Assembly: GCF_001418205.1 (NCBI RefSeq)
Contig: NZ_LIQF01000002.1
Span: forward strand, 124,001 to 188,000
Origin: Marinomonas fungiae
GTDB taxonomy: Bacteria; Pseudomonadota; Gammaproteobacteria; Pseudomonadales; Marinomonadaceae
Direction of reading: 5' to 3'
Length of the DNA: 64,000 nucleotides
The translations under genes and the position numbers were made by a program. The notes beneath the pieces were generated by a model. That model searched no databases and was not told where the DNA came from. It worked only from the letters and a program-made list of their open reading frames with translations. Positions 33,559 through 44,132 of this stretch are shown piece after piece. Each line of letters starts with the position of its first letter. Within the stretch, counting starts at the first letter, position 1.

Positions 33559-33586
33559 AAAGGGCGACCTGTATCGCCCTTTCTAT
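33555..33586. terminator. Bidirectional terminator between the EAL gene and hslO
   Basis: ATAGAAAGGGCG at 33555-33566 pairs with CGCCCTTTCTAT at 33575-33586, a 12-bp stem with an 8-base loop, between convergent genes. It overlaps the EAL gene stop. Confidence 0.75.
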
Positions 33587-33597
33587 GGCTCATTGGA

Positions 33598-34476
33598 TTA
33601 GTGTGTATGGGCTTGGTCGCCCAGCTCACTGTCCAAATCTTCTTTAAAAAATTCGTATTTCTCGGCGCAGAATTGGCATTCGGCTTTGATGCTGCCTTGC
33701 TCGCTGATAATTTCACGAATCTCTTCTGCGCCCATGGAAACTATGGCATCAAAGGTACGCTGACGCGAGCATGAACAGCCAAATTGCATGGCTTTGGCAT
33801 CGTACAAACGTAGCTCTTCTTCGTGATATAAACGGTGCAATAGCTCTTCGGTTGCTAAGCCTAGCAACTCTTCGTCTTTTACCGTTGAGGCAAGGTGAAC
33901 AAAACGATCCCAAGCATCTTCGTCGCCTTGTTTGGCTTGTTCAGCTGGCAGACGTTGTAAGAATAAGCCCGCTGCTTGGGTGCCGTCCGCAGCCAACCAT
34001 ACACGGCTTGGTAGTTGCTCCGATTGGAAGAAATATTGCTCTAGACAGGCTGCCAGTGTGTCGCCAGCAATCTCCACAATCCCTTGGTAACGGTTACCGT
34101 TACGAGGTGAGATGGTAATTACTAGGTAGCCACCTGCTAATAGTTCTTTTAAAGACACCACTTCAGGGAAAGCTTGTTCTTCGTCCCATTGCGCAATCGC
34201 ACGCAGGGTTTGGTGCTCGTCGCATTCTGCCATCAAGGTTTTCAGAGGGCCTTCGCCTTTACATTGCAGAGATAATACGCCGTCGATTTTGACGATATCA
34301 CGCAGTAGGGCAATGGCCGCAACGAACTCGCCTAGTAATTTTTCAAGTGACTTCGGGTAGTGCTTACGAGCAATGATGTTTTGGTAAGCATCGGTCAGTA
34401 GGACGCGCTCGCCTCGAACATTGGTGTTATCGAAGGAGAAGCGTTGGATTTCATTGATGTTGTTCACAAGAATCAC
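33598..34476 (-). CDS. hslO: Redox-regulated holdase chaperone Hsp33
   Basis: A 292-residue protein of usual Hsp33 length. The C-terminal zinc site is intact: FGCSCSRQRTFDA gives CxC and ECQFCAEKYEF gives CxxC. The N-terminal domain has NTNVRGERVLLTDAYQ and the GNRYQGIVEI block typical of the family. Under oxidative stress the cysteines form disulfides and the protein binds unfolding proteins in the cytoplasm. Both GTG 34476 and GTG 34467 are possible starts. Confidence 0.93.
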   Translation of the reverse strand: MILVNNINEIQRFSFDNTNVRGERVLLTDAYQNIIARKHYPKSLEKLLGEFVAAIALLRDIVKIDGVLSLQCKGEGPLKTLMAECDEHQTLRAIAQWDEEQAFPEVVSLKELLAGGYLVITISPRNGNRYQGIVEIAGDTLAACLEQYFFQSEQLPSRVWLAADGTQAAGLFLQRLPAEQAKQGDEDAWDRFVHLASTVKDEELLGLATEELLHRLYHEEELRLYDAKAMQFGCSCSRQRTFDAIVSMGAEEIREIISEQGSIKAECQFCAEKYEFFKEDLDSELGDQAHTH

Positions 34477-34649
34477 CGTTAAATTAAGTATGCGCTTATT
34501 TTAAAACTTGAGCGCTGATTTTGCACCTTATGTGGGGATCGGAATTAAGGTTTAAAGGGGTATTCGCGAAGAGACTCGCCTGCGATTCTAGAATCCACTA
34601 GAATGCGCCTTTCGCTCCATTTATTACCGTTAAAGACAGAGACGTTTTC

Positions 34650-36575
34650 ATGATCCAGTTTTCCGAAGTCAGTTTGCAGCGTGGTACGCAGTTTTTGCTT
34701 GAACAAGCCGATATGACCATTTATGAAGGTCAGAAGGTCGGCTTGATCGGTGCCAACGGCGCTGGGAAATCCTCTCTGTTTGCCTTGGTGCGTGGTCAAC
34801 TGCATGCGGATACTGGTGAAGTCATCTTGCCAGGACAGCGCCGTATTTCTTTTATGGCACAGGAAGTGGAAGACGTCGATCGCACGGCGTTGGAATACTG
34901 TCTGGATGGCGATGATCGTTTACGTATGATCGAAGCTAAGATCGAAGAAGCGCAGGCCAAGGGCGATGATCATGGTCATGCCCATTGGCTAAGCGAATAC
35001 GAAAACGCCCATGGCTATTCAGCGCAGTCCCGAGGTGAAACCTTGCTACAAGGCTTGGGCTTTAAAATGGCGGACATGCAAAAGAAAGTGGCGGATTTTT
35101 CTGGTGGTTGGCGTATTCGTTTGAACCTTGCCCGCGCCTTAATGTGCCCATCAGATATCTTGCTGCTGGACGAGCCGACTAACCACTTGGATTTGGATGC
35201 GGTGATGTGGCTAGAGAACTGGTTACGTAATTACCCTGGCACCTTGCTGCTGATTTCCCATGACCGCGATTTCTTGGATGGTATTTGTAGCCACATCGTG
35301 CATCTCTATCAAAAGAAACTGAATCTCTACAAAGGTAATTACAGCGATTATGAGCGTCAGCGTGCTGAACATTTAGCGCAGCAACAATCCATGTTTGAGC
35401 AACAGCAGCGCAAGCGTGCTCACTTGCAAGAATACGTGGATCGTTTCCGCTACAAGGCGACCAAAGCCAAACAAGCACAAAGCCGTTTGAAAATGCTAGA
35501 GAAAATGGAGCAGATTGGCCCTGCGCACATTGATTCTCAATTTGAGTTCTCTATTCCGATGGCTGAGAAAACCTCGCCGCAATTGGTCAGTCTAATTCAA
35601 GCGGATTTAGGTTATGTGCTGGAAGATGGCTCCCACAAGGTACAGCTGCCACAGTGTAACTTTTCGATTCGTGATGGCCAGCGTATTGGTTTGCTGGGTC
35701 CAAACGGTGCCGGTAAATCCACTTTGATTAAATCATTGGTGCAAGAGCTGGATTTATTGGCTGGGGAACGCGTCTATGGTGAAAACACTAAGGTCGGCTA
35801 TTTCTCGCAACATCAGCTCAGTGCCTTGGACTTAGAGGCATCGCCAGTGTTGCATATTCAGCGTATTACGCCGACCGCACTAGAAGCCGATGTGCGTAAA
35901 TACCTCGGTGGTTTTGGTTTTATTGGTGACGATGCGCTGCGTGCGGTCAAAGGTTTCTCTGGCGGTGAAAAGGCTCGTTTGGCCTTGTCTTTGATTGCTT
36001 GGCGTAAACCTAACCTGCTGGTGCTCGATGAGCCCACCAACCATTTGGACATTGAAATGCGCCAAGCGCTCACCGAAGCCTTGCAAGAGTTTGAGGGAGC
36101 TATTTTGGTGGTGTCCCACGATCGTCACTTGCTCAATAGTACCGTGGATGAGTTCTTCTTGGTGGCGGATCATAAGATCGAAGCCTTTGATGGGGATTTG
36201 CATTCTTATCACCAATGGCTACAGGCGCGTCAACAACAAGCCAACCAAGCAGAACGTGCGGTCGCCAACGATGCCAAAGTCGAAAAGGTTGATCGTAAAG
36301 AAGAGCGACGTAAGGCAGCGGAGCTACGTGAAAAACTGCGCCCATTGCGTAAGTCCATTGAGAAATACGAGAAGGCCATGCAGACCGCTCAGTCGCACTT
36401 AGAGATCATCGGCGAAGCGATGTCAGACAACAGCCTTTATGAAGCGGCTAATAAAGACAAACTGCAATCCTTGCTGGCGGATGAGGCAAAGTGGAAAAAA
36501 AACCTAGAAGAAGCGGAAGAAGCTTGGTTTGAAGCGCAGGATGAACTAGAGCAAATGGAAGCTGAATTGGCCTAA
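34650..36575 (+). CDS. yheS: ABC-F family ATPase, YheS-like
   Basis: A 641-residue soluble protein with two ABC ATPase domains and no membrane part. Walker A motifs are GANGAGKSS near residue 35 and GPNGAGKST near residue 350, and signatures are DFSGGWRIRLNLARAL and GFSGGEKARLALSLI. Both Walker B sites end LLLDEPTNHLD or LVLDEPTNHLD. The linker between domains is a charged helical hairpin, and a C-terminal coiled coil follows (residues 545-640, RKAAELREKLRPLRKSIEK). Such proteins act on ribosomes. The length and EQ-type ATPase sites fit YheS rather than Uup or EttA. Confidence 0.88.
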   Translation: MIQFSEVSLQRGTQFLLEQADMTIYEGQKVGLIGANGAGKSSLFALVRGQLHADTGEVILPGQRRISFMAQEVEDVDRTALEYCLDGDDRLRMIEAKIEEAQAKGDDHGHAHWLSEYENAHGYSAQSRGETLLQGLGFKMADMQKKVADFSGGWRIRLNLARALMCPSDILLLDEPTNHLDLDAVMWLENWLRNYPGTLLLISHDRDFLDGICSHIVHLYQKKLNLYKGNYSDYERQRAEHLAQQQSMFEQQQRKRAHLQEYVDRFRYKATKAKQAQSRLKMLEKMEQIGPAHIDSQFEFSIPMAEKTSPQLVSLIQADLGYVLEDGSHKVQLPQCNFSIRDGQRIGLLGPNGAGKSTLIKSLVQELDLLAGERVYGENTKVGYFSQHQLSALDLEASPVLHIQRITPTALEADVRKYLGGFGFIGDDALRAVKGFSGGEKARLALSLIAWRKPNLLVLDEPTNHLDIEMRQALTEALQEFEGAILVVSHDRHLLNSTVDEFFLVADHKIEAFDGDLHSYHQWLQARQQQANQAERAVANDAKVEKVDRKEERRKAAELREKLRPLRKSIEKYEKAMQTAQSHLEIIGEAMSDNSLYEAANKDKLQSLLADEAKWKKNLEEAEEAWFEAQDELEQMEAELA

Positions 36576-36607
36576 TAATGGATTAGACAATGTTGTAATT
36601 GGGTAAG

Positions 36608-36632
36608 AAGGGTCGCTGAAGCGGCCCTTTTT
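36608..36632 (+). terminator. Rho-independent terminator after yheS
   Basis: AAGGGTCGC at 36608-36616 pairs with GCGGCCCTT at 36621-36629 with a TGAA loop and one mismatch, followed by TTTT. It lies 33 bases after the stop. Confidence 0.85.
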
Positions 36633-36772
36633 GCATTTTATTGGCCTTTCTATAAATTTGCTGAATGACATCAAAGTATCCCTTATGCTTTTGTTCTAGA
36701 ATGATTAACGTTAAACGCAATCGAAAGTTATCACTAACATGCTTTCCCTTGTTTTATGAGGCAATTTGGTTT

Positions 36773-36790
36773 CTGTAACTTAATTGTCAC
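36773..36790 (+). promoter_or_regulatory. Candidate Pho box upstream of hemB-ppk1
   Basis: CTGTAAC at 36773-36779 and TTGTCAC at 36784-36790, separated by TTAA, resemble the two 7-base half sites of a PhoB box (CTGTCAT-like repeats, 4-base AT spacer). It lies 42 bases upstream of the hemB ATG and just upstream of a possible -10 (TATAGT). PhoB control would fit the polyphosphate kinase gene that follows hemB. Confidence 0.4.
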
Positions 36791-36817
36791 AATTTATTTA
36801 TAGTTTACGACCCGTAA

Positions 36818-37822
<1,005 letters not shown>

Positions 37823-37833
37823 ACTATTGAGTT

Positions 37834-37891
37834 GTCACGACTTGAAAGACTTGTTTGATGGTGTTTGAAAAATCAAACAACAAGTCGTGAC
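37834..37891 (+). terminator. Long bulged hairpin between hemB and ppk1
   Basis: GTCACGACTTG at 37834-37844 pairs with CAAGTCGTGAC at 37881-37891, and TTGTTTGAT at 37851-37859 pairs with ATCAAACAA at 37872-37880. Together they give 20 paired bases with a 6-base one-sided bulge and a 12-base loop. No T run follows, so it may be an attenuator, an RNA-processing site or a repeat rather than a simple terminator. Confidence 0.45.
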
Positions 37892-37985
37892 CCGAGGATT
37901 GCGTTAGTGTAATTTTTAAAAGTTGCTCTGTTATGGCAGAGCAACACGGAACATAATGATGGCACGCTATTGGAGCTGACACGCA

Positions 37986-40241
37986 ATGTCTGAACAGGCT
38001 GAAAAAGCAACCGAAGTTACTCAATCTTCTAACGTCAAAAATGAGGAATCTGCTTCTCATGAAGCAAAAAAAGCCACTGTGGATGCTGTCGAAGACCTAG
38101 TGTTGGAGACGATCCCCGAGCTTCCGATCGATCCTAGCCGTTTGGCGATTGAAGAGCGTTTGCCAGAGGATATTGATTTGGCTGACCCAGAGCTGTACTT
38201 CAATCGCGAGCTTAGCCATCTGCAATTTAACGCTCGTGTGTTAGAGCAGGCGATGGATGAAAATCATCCCGTTTTAAACCGCCTGATGTTCCTATGTATT
38301 TTTAGCTCGAACATGGATGAGTTTTTTGAGATTCGTGTGGCTGGGCTGAAGAGTCAGATCGAATACAGCCGCGAGAAAAATGGTCCAGATGGCATGCATC
38401 CGCGAAAAGTGCTGCAGCTCATTAGTGAACATGCGCACCAGCTGGTTCGTCGTCAGTACCGTATTCTCAATGACATTATTTTTCCTAAGCTTGCTGAGGA
38501 GAATATTCGTTTTATCCGCCGTTCGGATTGGACCGATAAACAAGCGGCTTGGGTGAAACGATATTTCCGTGACAATGTGTTGCCGATTATCAGCCCTGTG
38601 GGTCTAGACCCAGCTCACCCTTTTCCACGCCTAGCAAACAAAACCTTTAACTTCGTAGTGGAATTAGAAGGGCGAGATGCCTTTGGTCGAGAAAACGGTT
38701 TAGCGATCGTGCCTGCACCAAGTTCACTGCCTCGTTTGGTTAAGCTACCAGATGATGTGTGTGAAGGCGGTGATAATATGGTGTTCTTATCTTCCATCAT
38801 TCACGCCCATGCAGATCAGCTGTTCCCAGGTATGACGGTAAAAGGTTGTTTCCAGTTCCGTCTAACGCGTAACGCAGATTTGGAAGTGGATTCTGACGAT
38901 ATCGGTTTGGATTTGGCGGGGGCACTGCGTACCGAGCTACAAAGTCGCCACTATGGTAGTTCAGTGCGTCTTGAAATTGCCGATAACTGTCCGGCTCACA
39001 TTGTTGATGCATTGTTGGCTCAGTTTGATTTAACGGAGCAGGATCTATACTGCATTGACGGTCCTGTGAATCTAAGCCGTCTGATGGCGGTACTTGAGCT
39101 GGTTGATCGTCCAGATCTTTCTTATCCTCCATTCTCGCCAGGTTTACCAAATAAACTGGCTAAATCCGGTGGGATTTTTGATGCCATTCGTCAGCGCGAT
39201 TATCTGTTAATGCACCCGTTTGAGAGCTTTTCTCCGGTCATTGATATGCTAAGTGAAGCGGCGAAAGATCCCAACGTGATTGCGATTCGTCAGACGCTTT
39301 ATCGCACCGGAGCCCGTTCTCCCATTGCCAATGCTTTGGTGGAGGCGGCGCGCAATGGTAAAGAAGTTACGGTTGTCATTGAGCTTCGTGCTCGTTTTGA
39401 TGAAGCAGAAAACTTGGCCCTAGCGAGTCGTTTACAGGATGCTGGGGCGATTGTGGTATACGGTGTGGTTCGCCATAAAACTCACGCAAAAATGATTTTG
39501 ATCGTGCGTCGTGAAGGGGCTGAACTGACCCGCTATGTGCATTTGGGAACCGGTAACTATCACGCAGGTAATGCGCGACTCTACACGGACTACAGTTTCT
39601 TAACTTGCGATAAAGAAATTGGTGATGATGTTCACCGCGTATTCCAGCAATTGACGGGCATGAGTAAAGAGCTGAAAGTGAAAAAGCTACTTCATGCTCC
39701 GTTTACACTGCGAGACCGCTTATTGGATATGATTGCGCGCGAAGCTGAGAATGCGAAAAAAGGTGAGCCTGCTCGCATTATCATCAAGGTGAATTCGTTA
39801 ACCGAGCAACGCCTTATTCAAGCGCTTTACAAGGCTTCACAAGCGGGCGTTAAGATTGATTTGATCGTGCGTGGTATCTGTACCTTGCGTCCAGGCATCA
39901 AAGGTGTCTCTTCTAATATTCGCGTGCGCAGTATTATTGGTCGATTCCTTGAGCACACACGCGTGTACTACTTCTATAACAACCGTATGCCGATGGTTTA
40001 CCTATCCAGTGCGGACGGTATGGATCGTAACTTGAACAACCGTATCGAAGTGGCGTTTCCAATCCAAGACTACAAGCTGGCGCGTCGTGTGAAACAAGAG
40101 CTTGAGCATTATCTTAAAGACAACACGCAAAGCTGGTTGCTACAAAGCGATGGTTCTTATCAGCTGTCGAAACCGCGCAAAGGTGAGTACCGCAGTGCAC
40201 AGCGTATCTTGCTAAATGACTTAGCTGATAACTCACGTTGA
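37986..40241 (+). CDS. ppk1: Polyphosphate kinase 1
   Basis: A 751-residue protein. After a charged leader of about 60 residues comes DPELYFNRELSHLQFNARVLEQA, the N domain, then the head domain with SSNMDEFFEIRVAGL. The two PLD-like C domains follow: VIAIRQTLYRTG, VYGVVRHKTHAKMILIVRRE (the phosphorylated His region near residue 500), YVHLGTGNYHAGNARLYTDYSF and RIIIKVNSLTE. It reversibly makes polyphosphate from ATP. The leader is longer than in E. coli Ppk. It follows hemB by 163 bases, and a candidate Pho box lies upstream of the pair. Confidence 0.96.
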   Translation: MSEQAEKATEVTQSSNVKNEESASHEAKKATVDAVEDLVLETIPELPIDPSRLAIEERLPEDIDLADPELYFNRELSHLQFNARVLEQAMDENHPVLNRLMFLCIFSSNMDEFFEIRVAGLKSQIEYSREKNGPDGMHPRKVLQLISEHAHQLVRRQYRILNDIIFPKLAEENIRFIRRSDWTDKQAAWVKRYFRDNVLPIISPVGLDPAHPFPRLANKTFNFVVELEGRDAFGRENGLAIVPAPSSLPRLVKLPDDVCEGGDNMVFLSSIIHAHADQLFPGMTVKGCFQFRLTRNADLEVDSDDIGLDLAGALRTELQSRHYGSSVRLEIADNCPAHIVDALLAQFDLTEQDLYCIDGPVNLSRLMAVLELVDRPDLSYPPFSPGLPNKLAKSGGIFDAIRQRDYLLMHPFESFSPVIDMLSEAAKDPNVIAIRQTLYRTGARSPIANALVEAARNGKEVTVVIELRARFDEAENLALASRLQDAGAIVVYGVVRHKTHAKMILIVRREGAELTRYVHLGTGNYHAGNARLYTDYSFLTCDKEIGDDVHRVFQQLTGMSKELKVKKLLHAPFTLRDRLLDMIAREAENAKKGEPARIIIKVNSLTEQRLIQALYKASQAGVKIDLIVRGICTLRPGIKGVSSNIRVRSIIGRFLEHTRVYYFYNNRMPMVYLSSADGMDRNLNNRIEVAFPIQDYKLARRVKQELEHYLKDNTQSWLLQSDGSYQLSKPRKGEYRSAQRILLNDLADNSR

Positions 40242-40341
40242 TATAGAATGCGGTCATAAGTAATATGAAAATATCTTATGGCCGCTGCCTTTAGCCTTGG
40301 CTTACCAGCCGCTTCTTTTTCTATTTTTACAAGGAATGTTC

Positions 40342-41898
40342 ATGTCGGATTTAGATACCTTTCTCGAACAGTATGGTCTTTCTGCTATTGATGCCCGAGC
40401 TTTTATCTACGCTAACCTATCTTCACCTGAAATCATTTACGAAACGGCTGGCGTTTATAACGTAAGTTTTTCCATGTTGGCGGAATTGTACGGACAAGGC
40501 GTCACTGAAGAGCAGGTAAAGCAGTTTTTTAGTCAGTTTGGTCTAGATACGACGGATTCAGCTCCACAATCTGACGTAACGGCCTTGTTTCCCGATAAAG
40601 AGTCCGTTCTGGGCGCTAGGAGCATAACGGTGAACACCGTCTCTGCTTTTTCTGACCGAACCACTCCCTATATAGAGACGGTTTTGACAAGAGAGGACTG
40701 GGATGGGGCGACTGTAACCTATAATTTTCCCAATACTCTCCCGGACTCGCACAGGGAGAGTTATGAAACGTCGTTTGGTTGGCGACCATTGAATGAGATT
40801 GAGAGAGCCTCGTTTGTTGATATTGCAAACCGTCAGAACCAATATATTGATGTTGAGCTGGTTCAAGTGTTTGACGCTGTAGAGGCTGATATTCAGGTGG
40901 TGGCGGTCATTCAGGACTCGACTACAGAGGCGTTTGCCTTTTTTCCTGCGTATGGCATTGGCGGCGATATCTTCCTTAATGCTGAAGGTTTAGCACTTAA
41001 TCCAAACTACTATGCACCGGGCGGGTACGGCATCAGTACTATGGCGCACGAACTGGGCCATGCTATGGGCGGGGATCATACTTTCGAAGGGGACTCTGTG
41101 TTGCCAGTTGAGTTTGATAATACTTATTTCAGTATCATGACTTACACTGAAACAGGTTTTGTCGAAGTCGAAGCGTTTGTGTCAGGAGGAGAGTATTATA
41201 CTCAAGAGACTGAATCTTATCGTAGCGAATTAGGCATCATAGATGTGGCCGCTTTGCAATATGCTTATGGTGCAAATATGGCGACCAACAGCGGTGATGA
41301 TGTCTATGTGTACAACGAAAACAGTCGCTCTTTCGATTCCTCAAATGACCATTACCTTACGATATGGGATGCCGGTGGTGTCGATACTATTGATGTAAGC
41401 GGTGCTTCATACGGTAGTTTGATCGATCTGAATGATTACACCTTGTCTTCTGTTTCCGAACGTAGCGCTTATGAGGAAGCTTTAGAAGTCGCGGCTGAGG
41501 CTGGTTTAGGGACGTTCGATCAAGTCTCCTTTATCGAGAATGTGATCAACTCGCTAGGTGATGAGGCGTTTTTAAATCAAAATAATTTAGGAATTGCGTT
41601 TGGTGTGGTGATTGAAAATGTCGTAACGGGTGCGGCAGATGACGTGATTATAGATAACGAAGTGGACAATTTGATCTTTGCGGGTTCCGGAGATGACATT
41701 CTTTATTTAGGAGGCGGCGGCTACGATCAGGTTGATGGTGGAGCGGGGATTGACAGCGTCTACTTACCTCAAGCTTACAAAGACGTTGAGCGCTACTTTG
41801 ATCAAGATGGCTATCATGTTTTGGCGGATAATTTTGCCGCCACGTTAGTGGGTGTTGAATATATTCATTACAGCGATACCACGGTCTCTATTGCGTAA
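40342..41898 (+). CDS. Type I-secreted metalloprotease, M10 serralysin-like
   Basis: A 518-residue protein starting at ATG 40342 (AAGGAA 6 bases upstream). Residues 1-70 form a helical domain (SFSMLAELYGQGVTEEQVKQFFSQFGL) that matches the repeats of the decayed substrate at 11898-13029. The protease domain holds MAHELGHAMGGDH near residue 235, the HExxHxxGxxH zinc motif, and SIMTY near residue 262, the Met-turn. An RTX-like part near residue 450 (GSGDDILYLGGGG, VDGGAGID) is followed by a C-terminal region of aliphatic and aromatic residues as in PrtD-exported proteins. There is no signal peptide. It is likely exported by the system at 13163-17812. It has fewer RTX repeats than typical serralysins. 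Confidence 0.85.
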   Translation: MSDLDTFLEQYGLSAIDARAFIYANLSSPEIIYETAGVYNVSFSMLAELYGQGVTEEQVKQFFSQFGLDTTDSAPQSDVTALFPDKESVLGARSITVNTVSAFSDRTTPYIETVLTREDWDGATVTYNFPNTLPDSHRESYETSFGWRPLNEIERASFVDIANRQNQYIDVELVQVFDAVEADIQVVAVIQDSTTEAFAFFPAYGIGGDIFLNAEGLALNPNYYAPGGYGISTMAHELGHAMGGDHTFEGDSVLPVEFDNTYFSIMTYTETGFVEVEAFVSGGEYYTQETESYRSELGIIDVAALQYAYGANMATNSGDDVYVYNENSRSFDSSNDHYLTIWDAGGVDTIDVSGASYGSLIDLNDYTLSSVSERSAYEEALEVAAEAGLGTFDQVSFIENVINSLGDEAFLNQNNLGIAFGVVIENVVTGAADDVIIDNEVDNLIFAGSGDDILYLGGGGYDQVDGGAGIDSVYLPQAYKDVERYFDQDGYHVLADNFAATLVGVEYIHYSDTTVSIA

Positions 41899-41917
41899 CA
41901 CAGTAGGGGCTCTCGAT

Positions 41918-41945
41918 AAAAAAGCATGCCATTGGCATGCTTTTT
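41918..41945. terminator. Bidirectional terminator after the metalloprotease
   Basis: A run of A (41918-41923), then GCATGCC at 41924-41930 and GGCATGC at 41934-41940 with an ATT loop, then TTTTT. It serves the protease gene and the convergent flavin reductase gene. Confidence 0.9.
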
Positions 41946-41974
41946 CGTATCAATACTGAAGAGAGTGCTTAGAG

Positions 41975-42694
41975 TTAGTCTTTCTTTGGGCGTGGCGCGT
42001 AAGCAAACACATCTGAGTGACAATTCGCTTCTTGAATGCCCTTAGCCTCAAGCTGGTCTAGCGTGCCGTAGACCATGCCTACAGAACCACTGATAAATGC
42101 ATGACTGTCCTGTAACTCTAAATGGTCTTCTAGGATAGCTTCGTATAGCCAGCCTGTACGACCATTCCAATCATCGCTTTTTTCATTGACGACAACATGG
42201 ATATGAAAGTTATCCGGTGATTGGTGGTTATTAATCCAATCCATAACGAAAGTGTCTGCTTTCGTACGCAGTCCCCAGTAAAAGTGCACCTGACCTTGGT
42301 ATGCTTTGTGTACCAAATCATCAAAAATACTCTTCATCTGCGCAAAGCCTGTGCCGCCAGCAATCAGTAGCAAAGGGGCGTTTAAGTCCGTCGGAGATGT
42401 TTCAATATGCGCATCGCCGCCAGCCAGAAGCAAAGTAACGCTTGCACTGTTCTTGAGGTGGTCAACAACTTTGAATGCCAAGGATTCTTGATCAGCAACA
42501 AGAATGTATAGGCTAATCGTTGGCAATTCATGTGGCGCACTACCAATTGAGTAAGGAACTTTCTCGCCCGTTGGTAAAGCGATCATTAAATATTGCCCAG
42601 CGATGAACTGGCAGTCGTTGACTTCCAAATCCACTTTGTAAACTGTGCTATTGAGTGATTCGACTCGAATGACTTTAGCGTTAACGTCTTTCAC
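41975..42694 (-). CDS. fre: NAD(P)H-flavin reductase
   Basis: A 239-residue FNR-superfamily enzyme. FIAGQYLMIAL and VPYSIGSAP are the flavin-binding blocks (RxYS-type variant PYSIGS), LLIAGGTGFAQMKSI is the NAD(P)H-binding block, and FISGSVGMVYGTLDQL is the C-terminal motif. It lacks a bound FeS domain, as in Fre and LuxG. It supplies reduced flavin in the cytoplasm. It lies between the protease and rho, minus strand like rho. Confidence 0.85.
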   Translation of the reverse strand: MKDVNAKVIRVESLNSTVYKVDLEVNDCQFIAGQYLMIALPTGEKVPYSIGSAPHELPTISLYILVADQESLAFKVVDHLKNSASVTLLLAGGDAHIETSPTDLNAPLLLIAGGTGFAQMKSIFDDLVHKAYQGQVHFYWGLRTKADTFVMDWINNHQSPDNFHIHVVVNEKSDDWNGRTGWLYEAILEDHLELQDSHAFISGSVGMVYGTLDQLEAKGIQEANCHSDVFAYAPRPKKD

Positions 42695-42801
42695 CTAGAT
42701 AACTCCGTTGTGCTCTCTAGCAGCTGTTGAAACAGCTTTTTAATAATTTTAGCGCATGAAGTCGCGCAATGGGCGCCATTATATCGATGCTTTTGGCAAA
42801 T

Positions 42802-42839
42802 AAAAAAGCCACTTTCACGTAAAAGTGAGGAAGTGGCTT
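42802..42839 (-). terminator. Rho-independent terminator of rho
   Basis: On the minus strand AAGCCACTT (42839-42831) pairs with AAGTGGCTT (42815-42807), with an inner CAC/GTG pairing, followed by TTTTTT (42807-42802). Confidence 0.85.
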
Positions 42840-42866
42840 CTGTGTGTCGCGTATGGCAACAATGAA

Positions 42867-44132
42867 TTACTTGTTTTTGCCTTTCATCGATTCGAAGAAG
42901 TCATCGTTGGTCTTCGTCACTTTTAAGCGGTCAATCAAGAATTCTGTGGCTGCCGTGTCTTCCATTGGGTTAAGCAACTTACGCAAGATCCACATACGCT
43001 GTAGCTCGTCTTCTGTGGTTAGCAGATCTTCACGACGTGTACCTGAGCGGCGGATGTTAATGGCAGGGAAAGTACGTTTTTCAGCGATCTTACGGTCAAG
43101 GTGTAACTCACAGTTACCAGTACCCTTAAACTCTTCAAAGATAACTTCGTCCATCTTAGAGCCGGTATCAACTAGTGCTGTGGCAATGATGGTCAAACTA
43201 CCACCTTCCTCGATATTACGTGCCGCACCAAAGAAGCGTTTTGGACGCTCCAAAGCGTTTGCGTCAACACCACCAGTAAGTACTTTGCCTGATGATGGGA
43301 TGACGGTGTTGTAGGCACGAGCTAGACGCGTGATGGAATCCAATAGAATCACAACATCTTTCTTGTGTTCTACTAGGCGTTTTGCTTTTTCGATTACCAT
43401 TTCCGCTACTTGTACGTGACGTGCTGGCGGCTCATCGAATGTCGAAGCAACCACTTCACCACGAACAGTACGAGACATTTCAGTTACTTCCTCAGGACGT
43501 TCGTCGATGAGAAGTACGATCATGTGACATTCTGGGTTGTTGCGGGTGATCGCGTTAGCGATGTTCTGCAACATGAACGTCTTACCGGCTTTTGGTGGAG
43601 ATACGATTAAAGCACGCTGACCTTTACCCATTGGCGCAACCAAATCGATGATGCGCGAAGTGATGTCTTCTGTGGAACCGTTACCCGTTTCCATTACCAA
43701 ACGCTCGTTCGCAAACAGTGGCGTTAAGTTTTCAAATAGGATTTTGTTACGAACGCTGTCTGGCTTATCAAAGTTGATTTCGTTGACTTTTAATAGCGCG
43801 AAGTAACGTTCACCGTCTTTTGGTGGGCGGATCTTGCCGGCGATGGTGTCGCCTGTGCGTAAATTGAAACGACGAATCTGGCTAGGAGATACGTAGATAT
43901 CGTCTGGACCCGCTAGGTATGAGCTATCAGGAGAACGTAAGAAGCCAAAGCCGTCTTGCAAAATCTCAAGGATGCCGTCGCCGTAGATATCTTCACCACT
44001 TTTCGCGTGGCGTTTCAGAATCGCGAAGATAACATCTTGTTTTCGGGAGCGGGCAAGGTTGTCTAACCCCATTTCCGCTGCGATATCTAATAGTTCAGGG
44101 ACTGATTTCTGTTTTAGTTCGGTAAGGTTCAT
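42867..44132 (-). CDS. rho: Transcription termination factor Rho
   Basis: A 421-residue RNA-dependent helicase of standard length. The N-terminal region ([18 protein letters not shown]) and the RNA-binding OSB domain with [22 protein letters not shown] are followed by Walker A GPPKAGKT-type text ([11 protein letters not shown] near residue 180), the [14 protein letters not shown] block, [11 protein letters not shown] and [20 protein letters not shown]. All core residues look present. It releases RNA polymerase from untranslated transcripts. In Pseudomonas trxA sits next to rho; here none is seen. Confidence 0.97.
   Translation of the reverse strand: MNLTELKQKSVPELLDIAAEMGLDNLARSRKQDVIFAILKRHAKSGEDIYGDGILEILQDGFGFLRSPDSSYLAGPDDIYVSPSQIRRFNLRTGDTIAGKIRPPKDGERYFALLKVNEINFDKPDSVRNKILFENLTPLFANERLVMETGNGSTEDITSRIIDLVAPMGKGQRALIVSPPKAGKTFMLQNIANAITRNNPECHMIVLLIDERPEEVTEMSRTVRGEVVASTFDEPPARHVQVAEMVIEKAKRLVEHKKDVVILLDSITRLARAYNTVIPSSGKVLTGGVDANALERPKRFFGAARNIEEGGSLTIIATALVDTGSKMDEVIFEEFKGTGNCELHLDRKIAEKRTFPAINIRRSGTRREDLLTTEDELQRMWILRKLLNPMEDTAATEFLIDRLKVTKTNDDFFESMKGKNK

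Noticed and set aside
43410-43610. Plus-strand frames opposite rho and other long genes
   Set aside because: They are antisense shadows of well-supported genes, without ribosome binding sites or family features.
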